Assembly: GCF_020831365.1 (NCBI RefSeq)
Contig: NZ_JAJHPV010000014.1
Span: forward strand, 372,001-436,000
Origin: Massilia agrisoli
Lineage (GTDB): Bacteria > Pseudomonadota > Gammaproteobacteria > Burkholderiales > Burkholderiaceae_D
Direction: 5' to 3'
Length of the DNA stretch: 64,000 bases
This document shows, one piece after another, positions 34,524 to 42,913 of this stretch. Position numbers and translations under genes: made by a program. How positions within the stretch are numbered: position 1 is the first letter of the stretch; the number at the start of each line of letters is the position of its first letter. The notes under the pieces are model-generated. The model saw only the letters and a list, made by a program, of their open reading frames with translations, did no database searches and was not told where the DNA came from.

Positions 34524-36698
34524 ATGCCAATACCTATGCAAATGAGACATGCATCCATTCTCGTCGGCCTGCTCGCCACACTCGGCGCACCGGCCATGGC
34601 GCAAGTATGCGCCCCTGCAGGCGCTACCATCGCCTACCCGGCCAGCAAAAAGGTCGACCAGCAGGACAACTACCACGGCACCACGATTGCCGACCCGTAC
34701 CGCTGGCTGGAAGATGCCAACAGCGCCGAGACCAAGGAGTGGGTCGATGCGCAAAACAAGGTCACCCAAGCCTACCTCGGCCAGATCCCCGAGCGCGAAA
34801 ACATCCGCCAGCGCCTGACCAAGCTGTGGAATTACGAACGCTTCAGCGTGCCGTACAAGGAAGGCGGCCGCTACTTCTACACCCGCAACGACGGCCTGCA
34901 GCCGCAGTCGGTGCTCTACACCATGAAAACCCTGGGCGACACGCCACGCGTGCTGCTCGACCCGAACACCCTCGCGGCCGACGGCACCGTCGCGCTGGCA
35001 GGCGCCGCGGTCAGCCCTGACGGCAAGCTGCTCGCCTATGGCACCGCCGCGTCCGGTTCCGACTGGAACGAATGGAAAGTGCGCGACATCGAGACCGGCA
35101 AGGATTTGACGGACCACCTCAAGTGGGTCAAGTTCTCTGCCACCGCATGGACCAAGGACGGCAAGGGCTTCTTCTACAGCCGCTACGACGAGCCGAAAGA
35201 AGCGACCAAGCTGGCTGACGTCAACTACTTCCAGAAGCTGTACTACCACAAGGTTGGCACGCCGCAGAGCGCCGACACCCTGGTGTACGACCGCCCTGAC
35301 CAGAAGGAATGGGGCTTCCGCGCGGAAGTCACCGATGACGGCAAATACCTCTTGATCACCGCGACCAAGGGCACCGCGCCGAAGTACCGCGTGTTCTACA
35401 AGGACCTGAGCCGCGCCGACGCGAAGGTGGTCGCACTGGTCGATGAGTTCGAAGCATCGTACGACTTCATCGACAACGACGGTCCGGTGATGTACTTCGC
35501 CACCGACAAGAACGCGCCGCGCAAGCGCATCGTCGCGATCGATGTACGCAAGCCGGCTGAAGCGAACTGGAAGCAGATCGTTCCGGAATCGAAAGAAACC
35601 TTGATGGGCGCCAGCCTGCTGAACAACCAGCTGGTGACCGAATACCTGGCCGACGCGCGCAGCATGGTCAAGGTCTTCGACCTCAAGGGCAAGGCCGTGC
35701 GCGAGATCGCGCTGCCAGGCATCGGCTCGGTATCGGGCTTCAACGGCAAGCGCAAGGACAGCGAGACCTTCTACTCGTTCACCGGCTTCACCAACCCGAC
35801 CACCATCTACCGCCTCGACCTGAAGAACGGCAAGAGCACGGTATTCCGCCAGCCGAAAGTCGACTTCGACCCAAGCCAGTACGAAACGCGCCAGCAGTTC
35901 TACACCAGCCGCGACGGCACCAAGGTGCCGATGTTCATCGTGTCCAAGAAGGGCCTGAAGATGGACGGCAGCAACCCGACCTACCTGTACGGCTACGGCG
36001 GCTTCAACATCTCGCTGACCCCGACCTTCTCTCCAGCCAACCTGGCCTGGATGGAAATGGGCGGCGTGTATGTGGTTGCCAACCTGCGCGGCGGTGGTGA
36101 ATACGGCGAGCAATGGCACGTGGCGGGCACCAAGCTGCAAAAGCAGAACGTGTTTGACGACTTCATCGGCGCGGCTGAATGGCTGATCGCCAACAAAGTC
36201 ACCTCGCCATCGAAGCTGGCGATTGGCGGCGGCAGCAACGGCGGCCTGCTGGTTGGCGCGGCGATGACGCAGCGTCCCGAACTGTTCGGCGCGGCGATCC
36301 CGCAGGTCGGCGTGATGGACATGCTGCGCTTCCACAAGTTCACGATCGGCTGGGCCTGGACCTCGGACTACGGCTCATCGGAAAACCCGGACGAGTTCAA
36401 GGCGCTGGTCAAGTACTCGCCGCTGCATAACCTGAAGGCGGGCAGCTGCTACCCGGCGACGATGGTCACCACCGCTGACCACGACGACCGCGTTGTGCCT
36501 GCGCACAGCTTCAAGTTTGCTGCTGCCGCCCAGGCTGCGCAAGCTGGCGGCGCACCGATCCTGATCCGCATCGACACCAAAGCCGGCCACGGCGCAGGCA
36601 AGCCGACGGCGAAAGTGATTGAAGAAGTCGCGGACCGCTGGGGCTTCCTGTCGCGCGCGCTGAAGATCAGCGAACCGGCGAAAGTCGCTGCGAAGTAA
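34524..36698 (+). CDS. Prolyl oligopeptidase (S9A family), exported
   Basis: 724 residues from the ATG at 34524; in-frame ATGs at 34536 and 34542 are alternatives. A signal peptide follows (MRHASILVGLLATLGAPAMA). The N-terminal beta-propeller carries DPYRWLEDANSAETKEWVDAQ. The hydrolase domain has Ser in GGGSNGGLLVG, Asp in DHDDRVVPAHSF, and His in AGHGAGKPTAK, the complete triad. YGYGGFNISLTP and NLRGGGEYGEQWH are family signatures. It cleaves after proline in short peptides, here probably in the periplasm. A terminator follows. Confidence 0.95.
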   Translation: MPIPMQMRHASILVGLLATLGAPAMAQVCAPAGATIAYPASKKVDQQDNYHGTTIADPYRWLEDANSAETKEWVDAQNKVTQAYLGQIPERENIRQRLTKLWNYERFSVPYKEGGRYFYTRNDGLQPQSVLYTMKTLGDTPRVLLDPNTLAADGTVALAGAAVSPDGKLLAYGTAASGSDWNEWKVRDIETGKDLTDHLKWVKFSATAWTKDGKGFFYSRYDEPKEATKLADVNYFQKLYYHKVGTPQSADTLVYDRPDQKEWGFRAEVTDDGKYLLITATKGTAPKYRVFYKDLSRADAKVVALVDEFEASYDFIDNDGPVMYFATDKNAPRKRIVAIDVRKPAEANWKQIVPESKETLMGASLLNNQLVTEYLADARSMVKVFDLKGKAVREIALPGIGSVSGFNGKRKDSETFYSFTGFTNPTTIYRLDLKNGKSTVFRQPKVDFDPSQYETRQQFYTSRDGTKVPMFIVSKKGLKMDGSNPTYLYGYGGFNISLTPTFSPANLAWMEMGGVYVVANLRGGGEYGEQWHVAGTKLQKQNVFDDFIGAAEWLIANKVTSPSKLAIGGGSNGGLLVGAAMTQRPELFGAAIPQVGVMDMLRFHKFTIGWAWTSDYGSSENPDEFKALVKYSPLHNLKAGSCYPATMVTTADHDDRVVPAHSFKFAAAAQAAQAGGAPILIRIDTKAGHGAGKPTAKVIEEVADRWGFLSRALKISEPAKVAAK

Positions 36699-36716
36699 TT
36701 AGCAACGCACCACATG

Positions 36717-36751
36717 AAAAAGCGCACGCGGCCCGGCCCGTGCGCTTTTTT
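36717..36751 (+). terminator. Rho-independent terminator after prolyl oligopeptidase
   Basis: AAAAGCGCACG pairs with CGTGCGCTTTT around a GC-rich loop, followed by T residues. Confidence 0.88.
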
Positions 36752-36865
36752 ATTTACTGAAATTCTGGGCAGGGCCAGTGTATATTCATGGTCCCGCGGC
36801 GATTGTCCGCGTACGGCGAAGGCTGTACGTACGGGGCGCGCCGGCTTACCGTTTAGAGGACCTGA

Positions 36866-38152
36866 ATGACACCGACATCATCCCTGGCCGTTTTCGGCCT
36901 GTCGCTCGCGCTGGCTGCAAGCTCGGCGTGGGCGCAGGCGCCTGCAACCGTTGCCCCGCCTGCGGCCGATCCGGTCGCCGCACTGGTGGGCCAGCTCGAC
37001 CTGGAAAAATACAAGGCCACGATCAAGGGCCTGACCCGGTTCGGCGACCGCCGCCAGGGGACCGAGCGCAACCGCAAGGCGCTGGACTGGATCGAGGCGC
37101 AGCTCAATGCGTACGGCTGCAAGACCGAACGCCTGCAATACGACTACACCGAACCGGCGCCGCGGCCGGCAGGCACGCCGGCGCCGCCGCGTCCGGTGCC
37201 AAAAACGGGCGGCGGCCGTGGCGGTCCTCCGGGCCAGGGCGGCAGCACGCTGTTCGGCAATCGCGCTCCGATCGGTGTGAACAACGATCCGATGCTGCAG
37301 GCCGACGCACGCCTGCGCGCGCTCAATGCCGAGCAGACGCCTGTAGGCACATCGCGGCGCGAGAACATCTACTGCACCAAGGTCGGCACCACCCATCCGC
37401 ACGAAATGTATATCGTCAGCGCCCACATGGATGGCATCGGCTTTGGTGAAGCGGCGAATGATGATGGGTCGGGCACGGCGCTGGTGATGGAGCTGGCGCG
37501 CATCCTCAACGCCCCGGGCGTGCAGACGGCGCGCTCGATTCGCTTTGCAATCTGGAATAACGAGGAAACGGGCCTGAACGGCGCGCGCGCTTATGTCGAG
37601 CAGCGCAAAGGCTTGCAGGGGATCGAATCGCCGAAAGGGTCGGGCAAGTTTCCCGAGCCGACCTGGTTGGGCGTGATCCAGCATGACATGATGCTGTGGG
37701 ATCACGGCATGCCGATCCCCAAGCTCGACGCCAAAGGCAAGGCGGTGCTGGACGACAAGGGCCAGCCGATTTACGTGTCGCCCAAGGAGCAGCGTGCCGA
37801 AGCGGACGTCAACATCGAATTCCAGTCGGCGTCGAAACAGGCCGAGGCGTCCTCGAAACTGGCATGGGTACTGCACGCGGCCAACGGCAAGTACGCCAGC
37901 GCGTATCCGGCCATGGTGGGGCCGCACATGACCAATACCGATTCGGTGCCGTTCATGGACCTGGTACCGGCGGTCTCGCTGCGCGAGAACGAACGCGGCA
38001 TGCACATCGGCGCGGGATGGAATCCCAACTGGCACCAGCCGAGCGACGTCTTCAGCACATACTCGGACAAGGACTTCATGCTGGGCCTGAATGCCGCCCA
38101 AACCACGCTGGCCGGTGTGGCGCAACTGAGCGGCGCGACGGTCACTCCGTAA
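36866..38152 (+). CDS. M28-family zinc aminopeptidase, exported
   Basis: 428 residues with a signal peptide (SLAVFGLSLALAASSAWA). The metal and catalytic residues are in order: His in IVSAHMDGIG, Asp in ANDDGSGTALVMEL, Glu-Glu in WNNEETGLNG, Asp in IQHDMMLWD, and His in NPNWHQPSD. A Pro/Gly-rich insert (about residues 100-130, with PRPAGTPAPPRP and GGGRGGPPGQGG) interrupts the region before the metal core. It removes N-terminal residues from peptides, probably in the periplasm, complementing the prolyl oligopeptidase upstream. The start at 36866 gives the signal peptide. Confidence 0.9.
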   Translation: MTPTSSLAVFGLSLALAASSAWAQAPATVAPPAADPVAALVGQLDLEKYKATIKGLTRFGDRRQGTERNRKALDWIEAQLNAYGCKTERLQYDYTEPAPRPAGTPAPPRPVPKTGGGRGGPPGQGGSTLFGNRAPIGVNNDPMLQADARLRALNAEQTPVGTSRRENIYCTKVGTTHPHEMYIVSAHMDGIGFGEAANDDGSGTALVMELARILNAPGVQTARSIRFAIWNNEETGLNGARAYVEQRKGLQGIESPKGSGKFPEPTWLGVIQHDMMLWDHGMPIPKLDAKGKAVLDDKGQPIYVSPKEQRAEADVNIEFQSASKQAEASSKLAWVLHAANGKYASAYPAMVGPHMTNTDSVPFMDLVPAVSLRENERGMHIGAGWNPNWHQPSDVFSTYSDKDFMLGLNAAQTTLAGVAQLSGATVTP

Positions 38153-38171
38153 GGTCCTTGCAGAATCGGCC

Positions 38172-38197
38172 GATGCCGCGCGGAAAGAGGCGGCATC
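38172..38197. repeat. Hairpin after the M28 peptidase gene
   Basis: GATGCCGC (38172-38179) and GCGGCATC (38190-38197) form a perfect 8-base stem without a T run. It may end the peptidase transcript inefficiently. Confidence 0.4.
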
Positions 38198-38296
38198 GCC
38201 TGAAATGTTCCAAAAAACGTGTGGTCTGACCCCGATTTGGGCAATATCGTCTGAAATGTTCCAGAAAACGTGTGGTCTGACCCCGATTTGGGCAAT
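38195..38296. repeat. Two tandem 51-base direct repeats
   Basis: Copy 1 is 38195-38245 and copy 2 is 38246-38296; they differ at only two positions. Each contains GGTCTGACCCC and ends in TTTGGGCAAT. They fill the convergent gap between the M28 peptidase and the XRE-cupin gene and end two bases before the latter's stop codon. Confidence 0.9.
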
Positions 38297-38298
38297 AG

Positions 38299-38874
38299 TT
38301 AGCGGTGGACTACGACCAGCAGGGCCTTGGCTTCGGATTTGCCGGTGTTGCGGATAACGTGGTCCTGGTCCGCTGGATAGCGGGCCGTGCCGCCGAGCTT
38401 GAGCTTGCGCTTGCTGGCGCCGACTTCTACTTCCACCGAGCCGTGCGTCACCGTCAGGTGCTCGCTGGTGCCGGGATCATGCGCCTGCGAGGCCAGCTCG
38501 CCACCGGGCGCCAGCGTCAGTTCGTACCATTCATACTTGCCGGCCATTTCCATCGGGCCGAGGATGCGTAGGATGTAGCCGGCGTGCGCGCCGGGCAGGG
38601 TGGGCGTCTCGTGGGCGTCCAGCACCCGGATCGTTTCGACCTCGCGCGTGTCCGAGGCCAATAAATCCCCAATTGGCACGCCCAAAGCGTTGGCCAGCCG
38701 CCACGTGATGGCAATGGTCGGATTCGCTTTTTCACGTTCAATCTGCGATAACATCGACTTCGATACGCCCGCGATACGCGACAGGTCCTCCAGCGTCAGG
38801 CCGCGCGCAAGGCGCAGCCGCTGCAGCGTGGCCCCGACTTCAGGTGGGGAATTGGTCGACAGGGGTGTGTTCAT
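38299..38874 (-). CDS. XRE-cupin transcriptional regulator
   Basis: 191 residues from the ATG at 38874; a GTG two codons earlier is possible. The N-terminal helix-turn-helix (about 15-70) has LTLEDLSRIAGVSKSMLSQIE and NPTIAITWRLANALGVPIGDL. The C-terminal cupin barrel (about 105-190) has YEWYELTLAPGGELASQAHD and HLTVTHGSVEVEVG. Such regulators sense small metabolites in the cupin domain. It is divergent from kbl, and a dyad at 38906-38949 lies between them. Control of threonine breakdown is inferred. Confidence 0.9.
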   Translation of the reverse strand: MNTPLSTNSPPEVGATLQRLRLARGLTLEDLSRIAGVSKSMLSQIEREKANPTIAITWRLANALGVPIGDLLASDTREVETIRVLDAHETPTLPGAHAGYILRILGPMEMAGKYEWYELTLAPGGELASQAHDPGTSEHLTVTHGSVEVEVGASKRKLKLGGTARYPADQDHVIRNTGKSEAKALLVVVHR

Positions 38875-38905
38875 CAGCACGCTTATGTAATTTGCAAGTT
38901 GTTGG

Positions 38906-38949
38906 ATTACCCAAACTGTTGCTTGCCAACTTCACTGGCCTTGGGTAAT
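38906..38949. promoter_or_regulatory. Dyad in the XRE-cupin / kbl divergent promoter
   Basis: ATTACCCAA (38906-38914) and TTGGGTAAT (38941-38949) are exact reverse complements separated by 26 bases. The right arm overlaps the likely kbl promoter (TTCACT at 38931, CATTAT at 38953). A candidate operator for the XRE-cupin protein. Confidence 0.5.
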
Positions 38950-38994
38950 ATCCATTATATTGAATTCGAGTTCGACATATCGGATTAACGCGAG

Positions 38995-39081
38995 ATGATC
39001 GAACAGGTACGAAATCTGGAACTACGGTACAGCATTGTGCAACAGTCGGTCAAGCAACCGGCGCCACCACCACGAGGATAA
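38995..39081 (+). CDS. Candidate 28-residue leader ORF before kbl
   Basis: An ATG at 38995 opens a frame of 28 codons ending TAA at 39079-39081, two bases before the kbl start. Its last codons contain the kbl ribosome-binding site (GAGGATAA). The peptide ends KQPAPPPRG; a triple proline can stall ribosomes when EF-P is limiting. Its own ribosome-binding site is weak. It could couple or tune kbl translation, or be chance. Confidence 0.35.
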   Translation: MIEQVRNLELRYSIVQQSVKQPAPPPRG

Positions 39082-39083
39082 AG

Positions 39084-40295
39084 ATGAGCGACCAAGCCAA
39101 AAACGCGTTTTTCAGCGGCCTGCAGCAGAACCTGGACACGCTGCGCGAGCAGGGCCTGTATAAGCCTGAGCGTGTGATCGCATCGCGCCAGGGCGCCGAA
39201 GTGGTGGCCGAAGATGGCCGCAAGCTGATTAATATGTGCGCCAATAATTACCTCGGCCTGTCGGGCGACCTGCAGACGCAGCAGGCGTCGATCGAGGCGA
39301 CCGAGAAGTACGGCTACGGGCTGTCGTCGGTGCGCTTCATCTGCGGCACCCAGACCGTCCACAAGCAGCTTGAAAAAGCGCTGTCCGAGTTCCTCGGTAC
39401 CGAAGACACCATCTTGTACGCGGCCGCCTTCGACGCCAACGGCGGCGTGTTCGAGCCGCTGTTCGACGAGAATGATGCGATCATCTCCGACGCGCTGAAC
39501 CACGCGTCCATCATCGACGGCATCCGCCTGTGCAAAGCTGGCCGCTACCGCTACGCCCACAACGACATGGCCGACCTCGAAGCGCAACTGCAGGCAGCAA
39601 CCGCCGCGGGCAAGCGCCACAAGATCATCGTGACCGATGGCGTGTTCTCGATGGACGGCACCATCGCCCAGTTGGACAAGATCTGCGACCTGGCCGACAA
39701 GTACGGCGCGCTGACCATGATCGACGAGTGCCACGCTTCGGGCTTCATGGGCAAGACCGGCCGCGGCACGCACGAGCACCACAACGTCATGGGCCGTATC
39801 GACATCATCACCGGCACCCTGGGCAAGGCACTGGGCGGCGCGATGGGCGGCTTTACCTCGGCGCGCAAGGAAGTCGTCGACACGCTGCGCCAGAAGTCGC
39901 GTCCTTACCTGTTCTCGAATACCCTTGCGCCTTCGATCGCCGGCGCTTCGCTGTCGGTGCTGGAGCGCCTGTCGAAGTCGACCGAGCTGCGCGACCGCCT
40001 GCACGAGAACACCGCCTTCTTCCGCGCCGAGATCGAGCGCATCGGCTTCACCATCAAGCCGGGTACCCATCCGGTGGTGCCGGTGATGCTGTTCGAGGCG
40101 CCGGTGGCGCAGAAATTCGCCGCACGAATGTATGAGCTGGGCGTGCTGCTGTCGGGCTTCTTCTATCCGGTAGTACCGATGGGCCAGGCGCGCGTGCGCG
40201 TCCAGCTGTCGGCGGCGCATACCCGCGAGCAGCTGGAAACGGTACTCAAGGCATTCGAACAGGCCGGGCGCGAGCTGGGCATTCTCAAGAACTAA
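39084..40295 (+). CDS. kbl: 2-amino-3-ketobutyrate CoA ligase (glycine C-acetyltransferase)
   Basis: 403 residues, close to E. coli Kbl (398). This PLP enzyme of the alpha-oxoamine synthase family cleaves 2-amino-3-ketobutyrate with CoA into glycine and acetyl-CoA. The PLP lysine lies in TGTLGKALGGAMGG (about residue 245), and MIDECHASGFMGKTGRGTHEH holds the conserved Asp and His. CANNYLGLSGD near residue 52 is typical. The threonine dehydrogenase that makes its substrate follows after 16 bases. The pair is divergent from the XRE-cupin regulator. Confidence 0.96.
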   Translation: MSDQAKNAFFSGLQQNLDTLREQGLYKPERVIASRQGAEVVAEDGRKLINMCANNYLGLSGDLQTQQASIEATEKYGYGLSSVRFICGTQTVHKQLEKALSEFLGTEDTILYAAAFDANGGVFEPLFDENDAIISDALNHASIIDGIRLCKAGRYRYAHNDMADLEAQLQAATAAGKRHKIIVTDGVFSMDGTIAQLDKICDLADKYGALTMIDECHASGFMGKTGRGTHEHHNVMGRIDIITGTLGKALGGAMGGFTSARKEVVDTLRQKSRPYLFSNTLAPSIAGASLSVLERLSKSTELRDRLHENTAFFRAEIERIGFTIKPGTHPVVPVMLFEAPVAQKFAARMYELGVLLSGFFYPVVPMGQARVRVQLSAAHTREQLETVLKAFEQAGRELGILKN

Positions 40296-40311
40296 GAACA
40301 ACAGGATCATC

Positions 40312-41274
40312 ATGGAACGCATTCTCATCATCGGCGCCAACGGCCAGATCGGCAGTGAACTGGTAGAGGCGCTGGCCCTGCAGCACGGCGCGCAGAACGT
40401 CATCGCATCGGACATCGGCGCTACCAATGTCTACAAGGCCGCGCGCTACACCCAGCTCGACGTGCTCGATAAAGCAGGCCTGGCGAAGTTTGTCGCCGAC
40501 GAGGGGATCACCCAGGTGTACCAGCTGGCCGCGCTGCTGTCGGCCACTGGCGAACAGGCCCCGCTGAAGGCGTGGACCCTGAACATGGACGGCCTGCTCA
40601 ACATCCTAGAGGTGGCGCGCGAGCGCGGCGCGGCGGGCAAGCCATTGCGGATCTTCTGGCCTTCGTCGATCGCGGCCTTCGGCCCGAACACGCCAGCGGT
40701 CAATACGCCGCAGTACACCGTGATGGACCCGACCACGATCTACGGCATCAGCAAGCTGGCCGGCGAGCGCCTGTGCGAGTACTACTTCACCAAGTACGGC
40801 GTCGATGTACGCAGCATCCGCTACCCTGGCATCATCAGCTTCAAGTCGCCACCGGGCGGCGGCACCACCGATTACGCGATCGCCATCTTCCACTCGGCGC
40901 TGCGCGGCGAGCGTTATGATTGCTTCCTCGGCCCTGAAACCACGCTGCCGATGATCTACATGCCCGATGCGATCCGCGCTACCATCGAGCTGATGGACGC
41001 GCCCGCGGAGAAGGTCCAGATCCGCTCGTCGTATAACGTGGCCGGCCTGTCGTTCAACCCGGCCGAGCTGGCCGCCGCGATCACGCGCTCGGTCCCTGAA
41101 TTCAAGATCGCCTATGCGCCGGACAGCCGCCAGGCGATCGCCGATACCTGGCCAAAGAGCCTGGACGACAGCTGTGCAACGGCAGACTGGGGCTGGAAGG
41201 CCCGCATCGGCCTCGATCAGATGGTCACCGACATGCTCGAGAATATCGACGTCGGCCTGACCAAAGCCGCCTGA
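40312..41274 (+). CDS. L-threonine 3-dehydrogenase, SDR (NAD-epimerase-like) type
   Basis: 320 residues. The NAD-binding start ILIIGANGQIGSELVEAL and the Tyr-Lys pair in TTIYGISKLAGERLCEYY (about 143-160) show an extended short-chain dehydrogenase. SIRYPGIISFKSPPGGGTTDYAI is characteristic of the threonine dehydrogenases of this fold, which differ from the zinc-dependent Tdh of E. coli. It oxidises threonine to 2-amino-3-ketobutyrate for Kbl. Gap of 16 bases to kbl. The assignment is strong because of this pairing. Confidence 0.92.
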   Translation: MERILIIGANGQIGSELVEALALQHGAQNVIASDIGATNVYKAARYTQLDVLDKAGLAKFVADEGITQVYQLAALLSATGEQAPLKAWTLNMDGLLNILEVARERGAAGKPLRIFWPSSIAAFGPNTPAVNTPQYTVMDPTTIYGISKLAGERLCEYYFTKYGVDVRSIRYPGIISFKSPPGGGTTDYAIAIFHSALRGERYDCFLGPETTLPMIYMPDAIRATIELMDAPAEKVQIRSSYNVAGLSFNPAELAAAITRSVPEFKIAYAPDSRQAIADTWPKSLDDSCATADWGWKARIGLDQMVTDMLENIDVGLTKAA

Positions 41275-41315
41275 CCTGCAGCACCCAAAAAGATAAAACA
41301 TAAAGAGACAAACCA

Positions 41316-42704
41316 ATGGACATGAGCGTATTCGACCTGTTTAAAATCGGCATAGGGCCATCGAGTTCCCATACCGTGGGACCGATGGTGGCCGCGCGCC
41401 GCTTCCTGGTCGAATGCGGTTCGCTGGACAATGCCGTTGGCGTCGAGGCGGCCCTGTATGGCTCGCTGGCCCTGACCGGGGTAGGGCACGCAACCGACAA
41501 GGCAGTCATCCTTGGCCTGATGGGCGAAACGCCGCAGGACGTGGACCCGGACGCGGTCGAAGACCAGCTGGCCGAAGTGGAGCTCGATGGCAAACTGCGC
41601 TTGCTCGGCACGCATGAAGTGCCGTTCAACCGCAGCACCGACCTGGTGTTCCACAAGCGTACCAGCCTGCCCGAACATCCAAACGGCATGCGCTTTACGC
41701 TCAAAATGGCCGATGGCAGCGTGATGGAGAAGGTGTTCTATTCGGTCGGCGGCGGTTTTATTCATGCCGCCGGTGAAGCGGAAGGACGTCCCGACGCCGC
41801 GCCATCGACCCCGGTTCCATTCCCGTTCGATACGATGGAACAGTTGCTGGCGCAGGGTAAAACCTCCGGCCTGTCGATTCCGCAGATGCTGCGCGCGAAC
41901 GAGCGCGTGCGCATGACCGAAGATGAACTTAACGCCGGCATCGACAAGATCTGGCACGTGATGCGCGACTGTATCGCCCACGGTCTCGTCACCGGCGGCC
42001 AGCTGCCTGGCGGCCTGAATGTGAAGCGCCGCGCTGCGACCTTGTGGAAGCAGTCCGAGGACAAGGGCGGCGACCGCACCAACGACCTGCCGCATGATGC
42101 GCTGCACTGCGTCAGCTTGTACGCGATGGCGGTGAATGAGGAAAACGCGGCTGGCGGCCGAGTAGTCACCGCGCCTACCAACGGCGCGGCGGGCATCATC
42201 CCGGCCGTACTGCGTTACTACGCGGAGGACTGCCGCCCGAGCGACCCGGTCAAGGGCGTACGCGACTTCATGCTGACGTCGGCCGCAATCGGCATGCTGT
42301 GCAAGAAAAACGCATCGATCTCCGGCGCCGAAGTGGGCTGCCAGGGCGAAGTGGGCGTCGCGTGCGCGATGGCTGCGGCCGGACTGGTCGCCGCACTGGG
42401 CGGGACCAACGAGCAGATCGAGAACGCTGCCGAAATCGGCATCGAACACCACCTCGGCATGACCTGCGACCCGATCGGCGGACTGGTTCAGATCCCGTGC
42501 ATCGAGCGAAACGGCATGGGAGCCATCAAGGCCATCACGGCAGCGTCGCTCGCATTGAAGGGTGACGGCACCCACTTCGTGAGCCTCGACTCGGTGATCG
42601 AAACGATGCGCCAGACCGGCGCGGACATGCAGGACAAGTACAAGGAAACCTCGCTGGGCGGGCTGGCCATCCACGTTGTGACCGTCAACCACCCGGCCTG
42701 CTGA
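41316..42704 (+). CDS. sdaA: L-serine ammonia-lyase (iron-sulfur)
   Basis: Deaminates serine to pyruvate. 462 residues, a single-chain enzyme like E. coli SdaA. The opening MSVFDLFKIGIGPSSSHTVGPM and the 4Fe-4S region (Cys in ALHCVSLYAMA, Cys in SGAEVGCQGEVGVACAM, Cys in HHLGMTCDPIGGLVQIPCIE) are intact. An ATG two codons downstream (41322) is an equally good start. It follows the threonine dehydrogenase by 41 bases and fits the same pathway: glycine from Kbl can become serine and then pyruvate. Confidence 0.95.
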   Translation: MDMSVFDLFKIGIGPSSSHTVGPMVAARRFLVECGSLDNAVGVEAALYGSLALTGVGHATDKAVILGLMGETPQDVDPDAVEDQLAEVELDGKLRLLGTHEVPFNRSTDLVFHKRTSLPEHPNGMRFTLKMADGSVMEKVFYSVGGGFIHAAGEAEGRPDAAPSTPVPFPFDTMEQLLAQGKTSGLSIPQMLRANERVRMTEDELNAGIDKIWHVMRDCIAHGLVTGGQLPGGLNVKRRAATLWKQSEDKGGDRTNDLPHDALHCVSLYAMAVNEENAAGGRVVTAPTNGAAGIIPAVLRYYAEDCRPSDPVKGVRDFMLTSAAIGMLCKKNASISGAEVGCQGEVGVACAMAAAGLVAALGGTNEQIENAAEIGIEHHLGMTCDPIGGLVQIPCIERNGMGAIKAITAASLALKGDGTHFVSLDSVIETMRQTGADMQDKYKETSLGGLAIHVVTVNHPAC

Positions 42705-42706
42705 CA

Positions 42707-42788
42707 GGTCGTTCCCGCGTAAGCGGGAACCCATACTGAGCCAGTCGATCCATGCTTTGTATGGGTTCCCGCATCCGCGGGAATGACC
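42707..42788. repeat. 82-base double-hairpin palindrome, dRS3-like
   Basis: Left arm 42707-42736 and right arm 42759-42788 are reverse complements at 27 of 30 positions. Each arm also folds on itself (TTCCCGC/GCGGGAA). The core TTCCC-N8-GGGAA matches the neisserial dRS3 pattern ATTCCC-N8-GGGAAT. It may act as the sdaA terminator as well as being a dispersed element. Confidence 0.85.
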
Positions 42789-42849
42789 AGGCAAAGTGTG
42801 GTGGCAAGCGAAAAAATGACGCACTGCGGTAAGGCACGATTGTCCGGGC

Positions 42850-42855
42850 TATAAT
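42850..42855 (+). promoter_or_regulatory. Candidate -10 element for thrC
   Basis: A perfect TATAAT lies 58 bases before the thrC start. I see no good -35 at 16-18 bases. It indicates that thrC has its own promoter after the repeat. Confidence 0.45.
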
Positions 42856-42913
42856 AAACAATCAATTTCATTGCTTTGTTTTCCAGCGTTAGCCCAAACG
42901 GACGTCCCCACCT

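Noticed and set aside
34467-36335. Long open frame on the minus strand (622 codons) opposite the prolyl oligopeptidase gene
   Set aside because: The translation has no family features and is rich in His/Val/Arg typical of antisense frames in high-GC DNA; the plus strand encodes a complete, well-conserved enzyme.
42707-42788. CRISPR repeat
   Set aside because: There is one palindrome only, with no regularly spaced repeat units or cas genes anywhere in the window.
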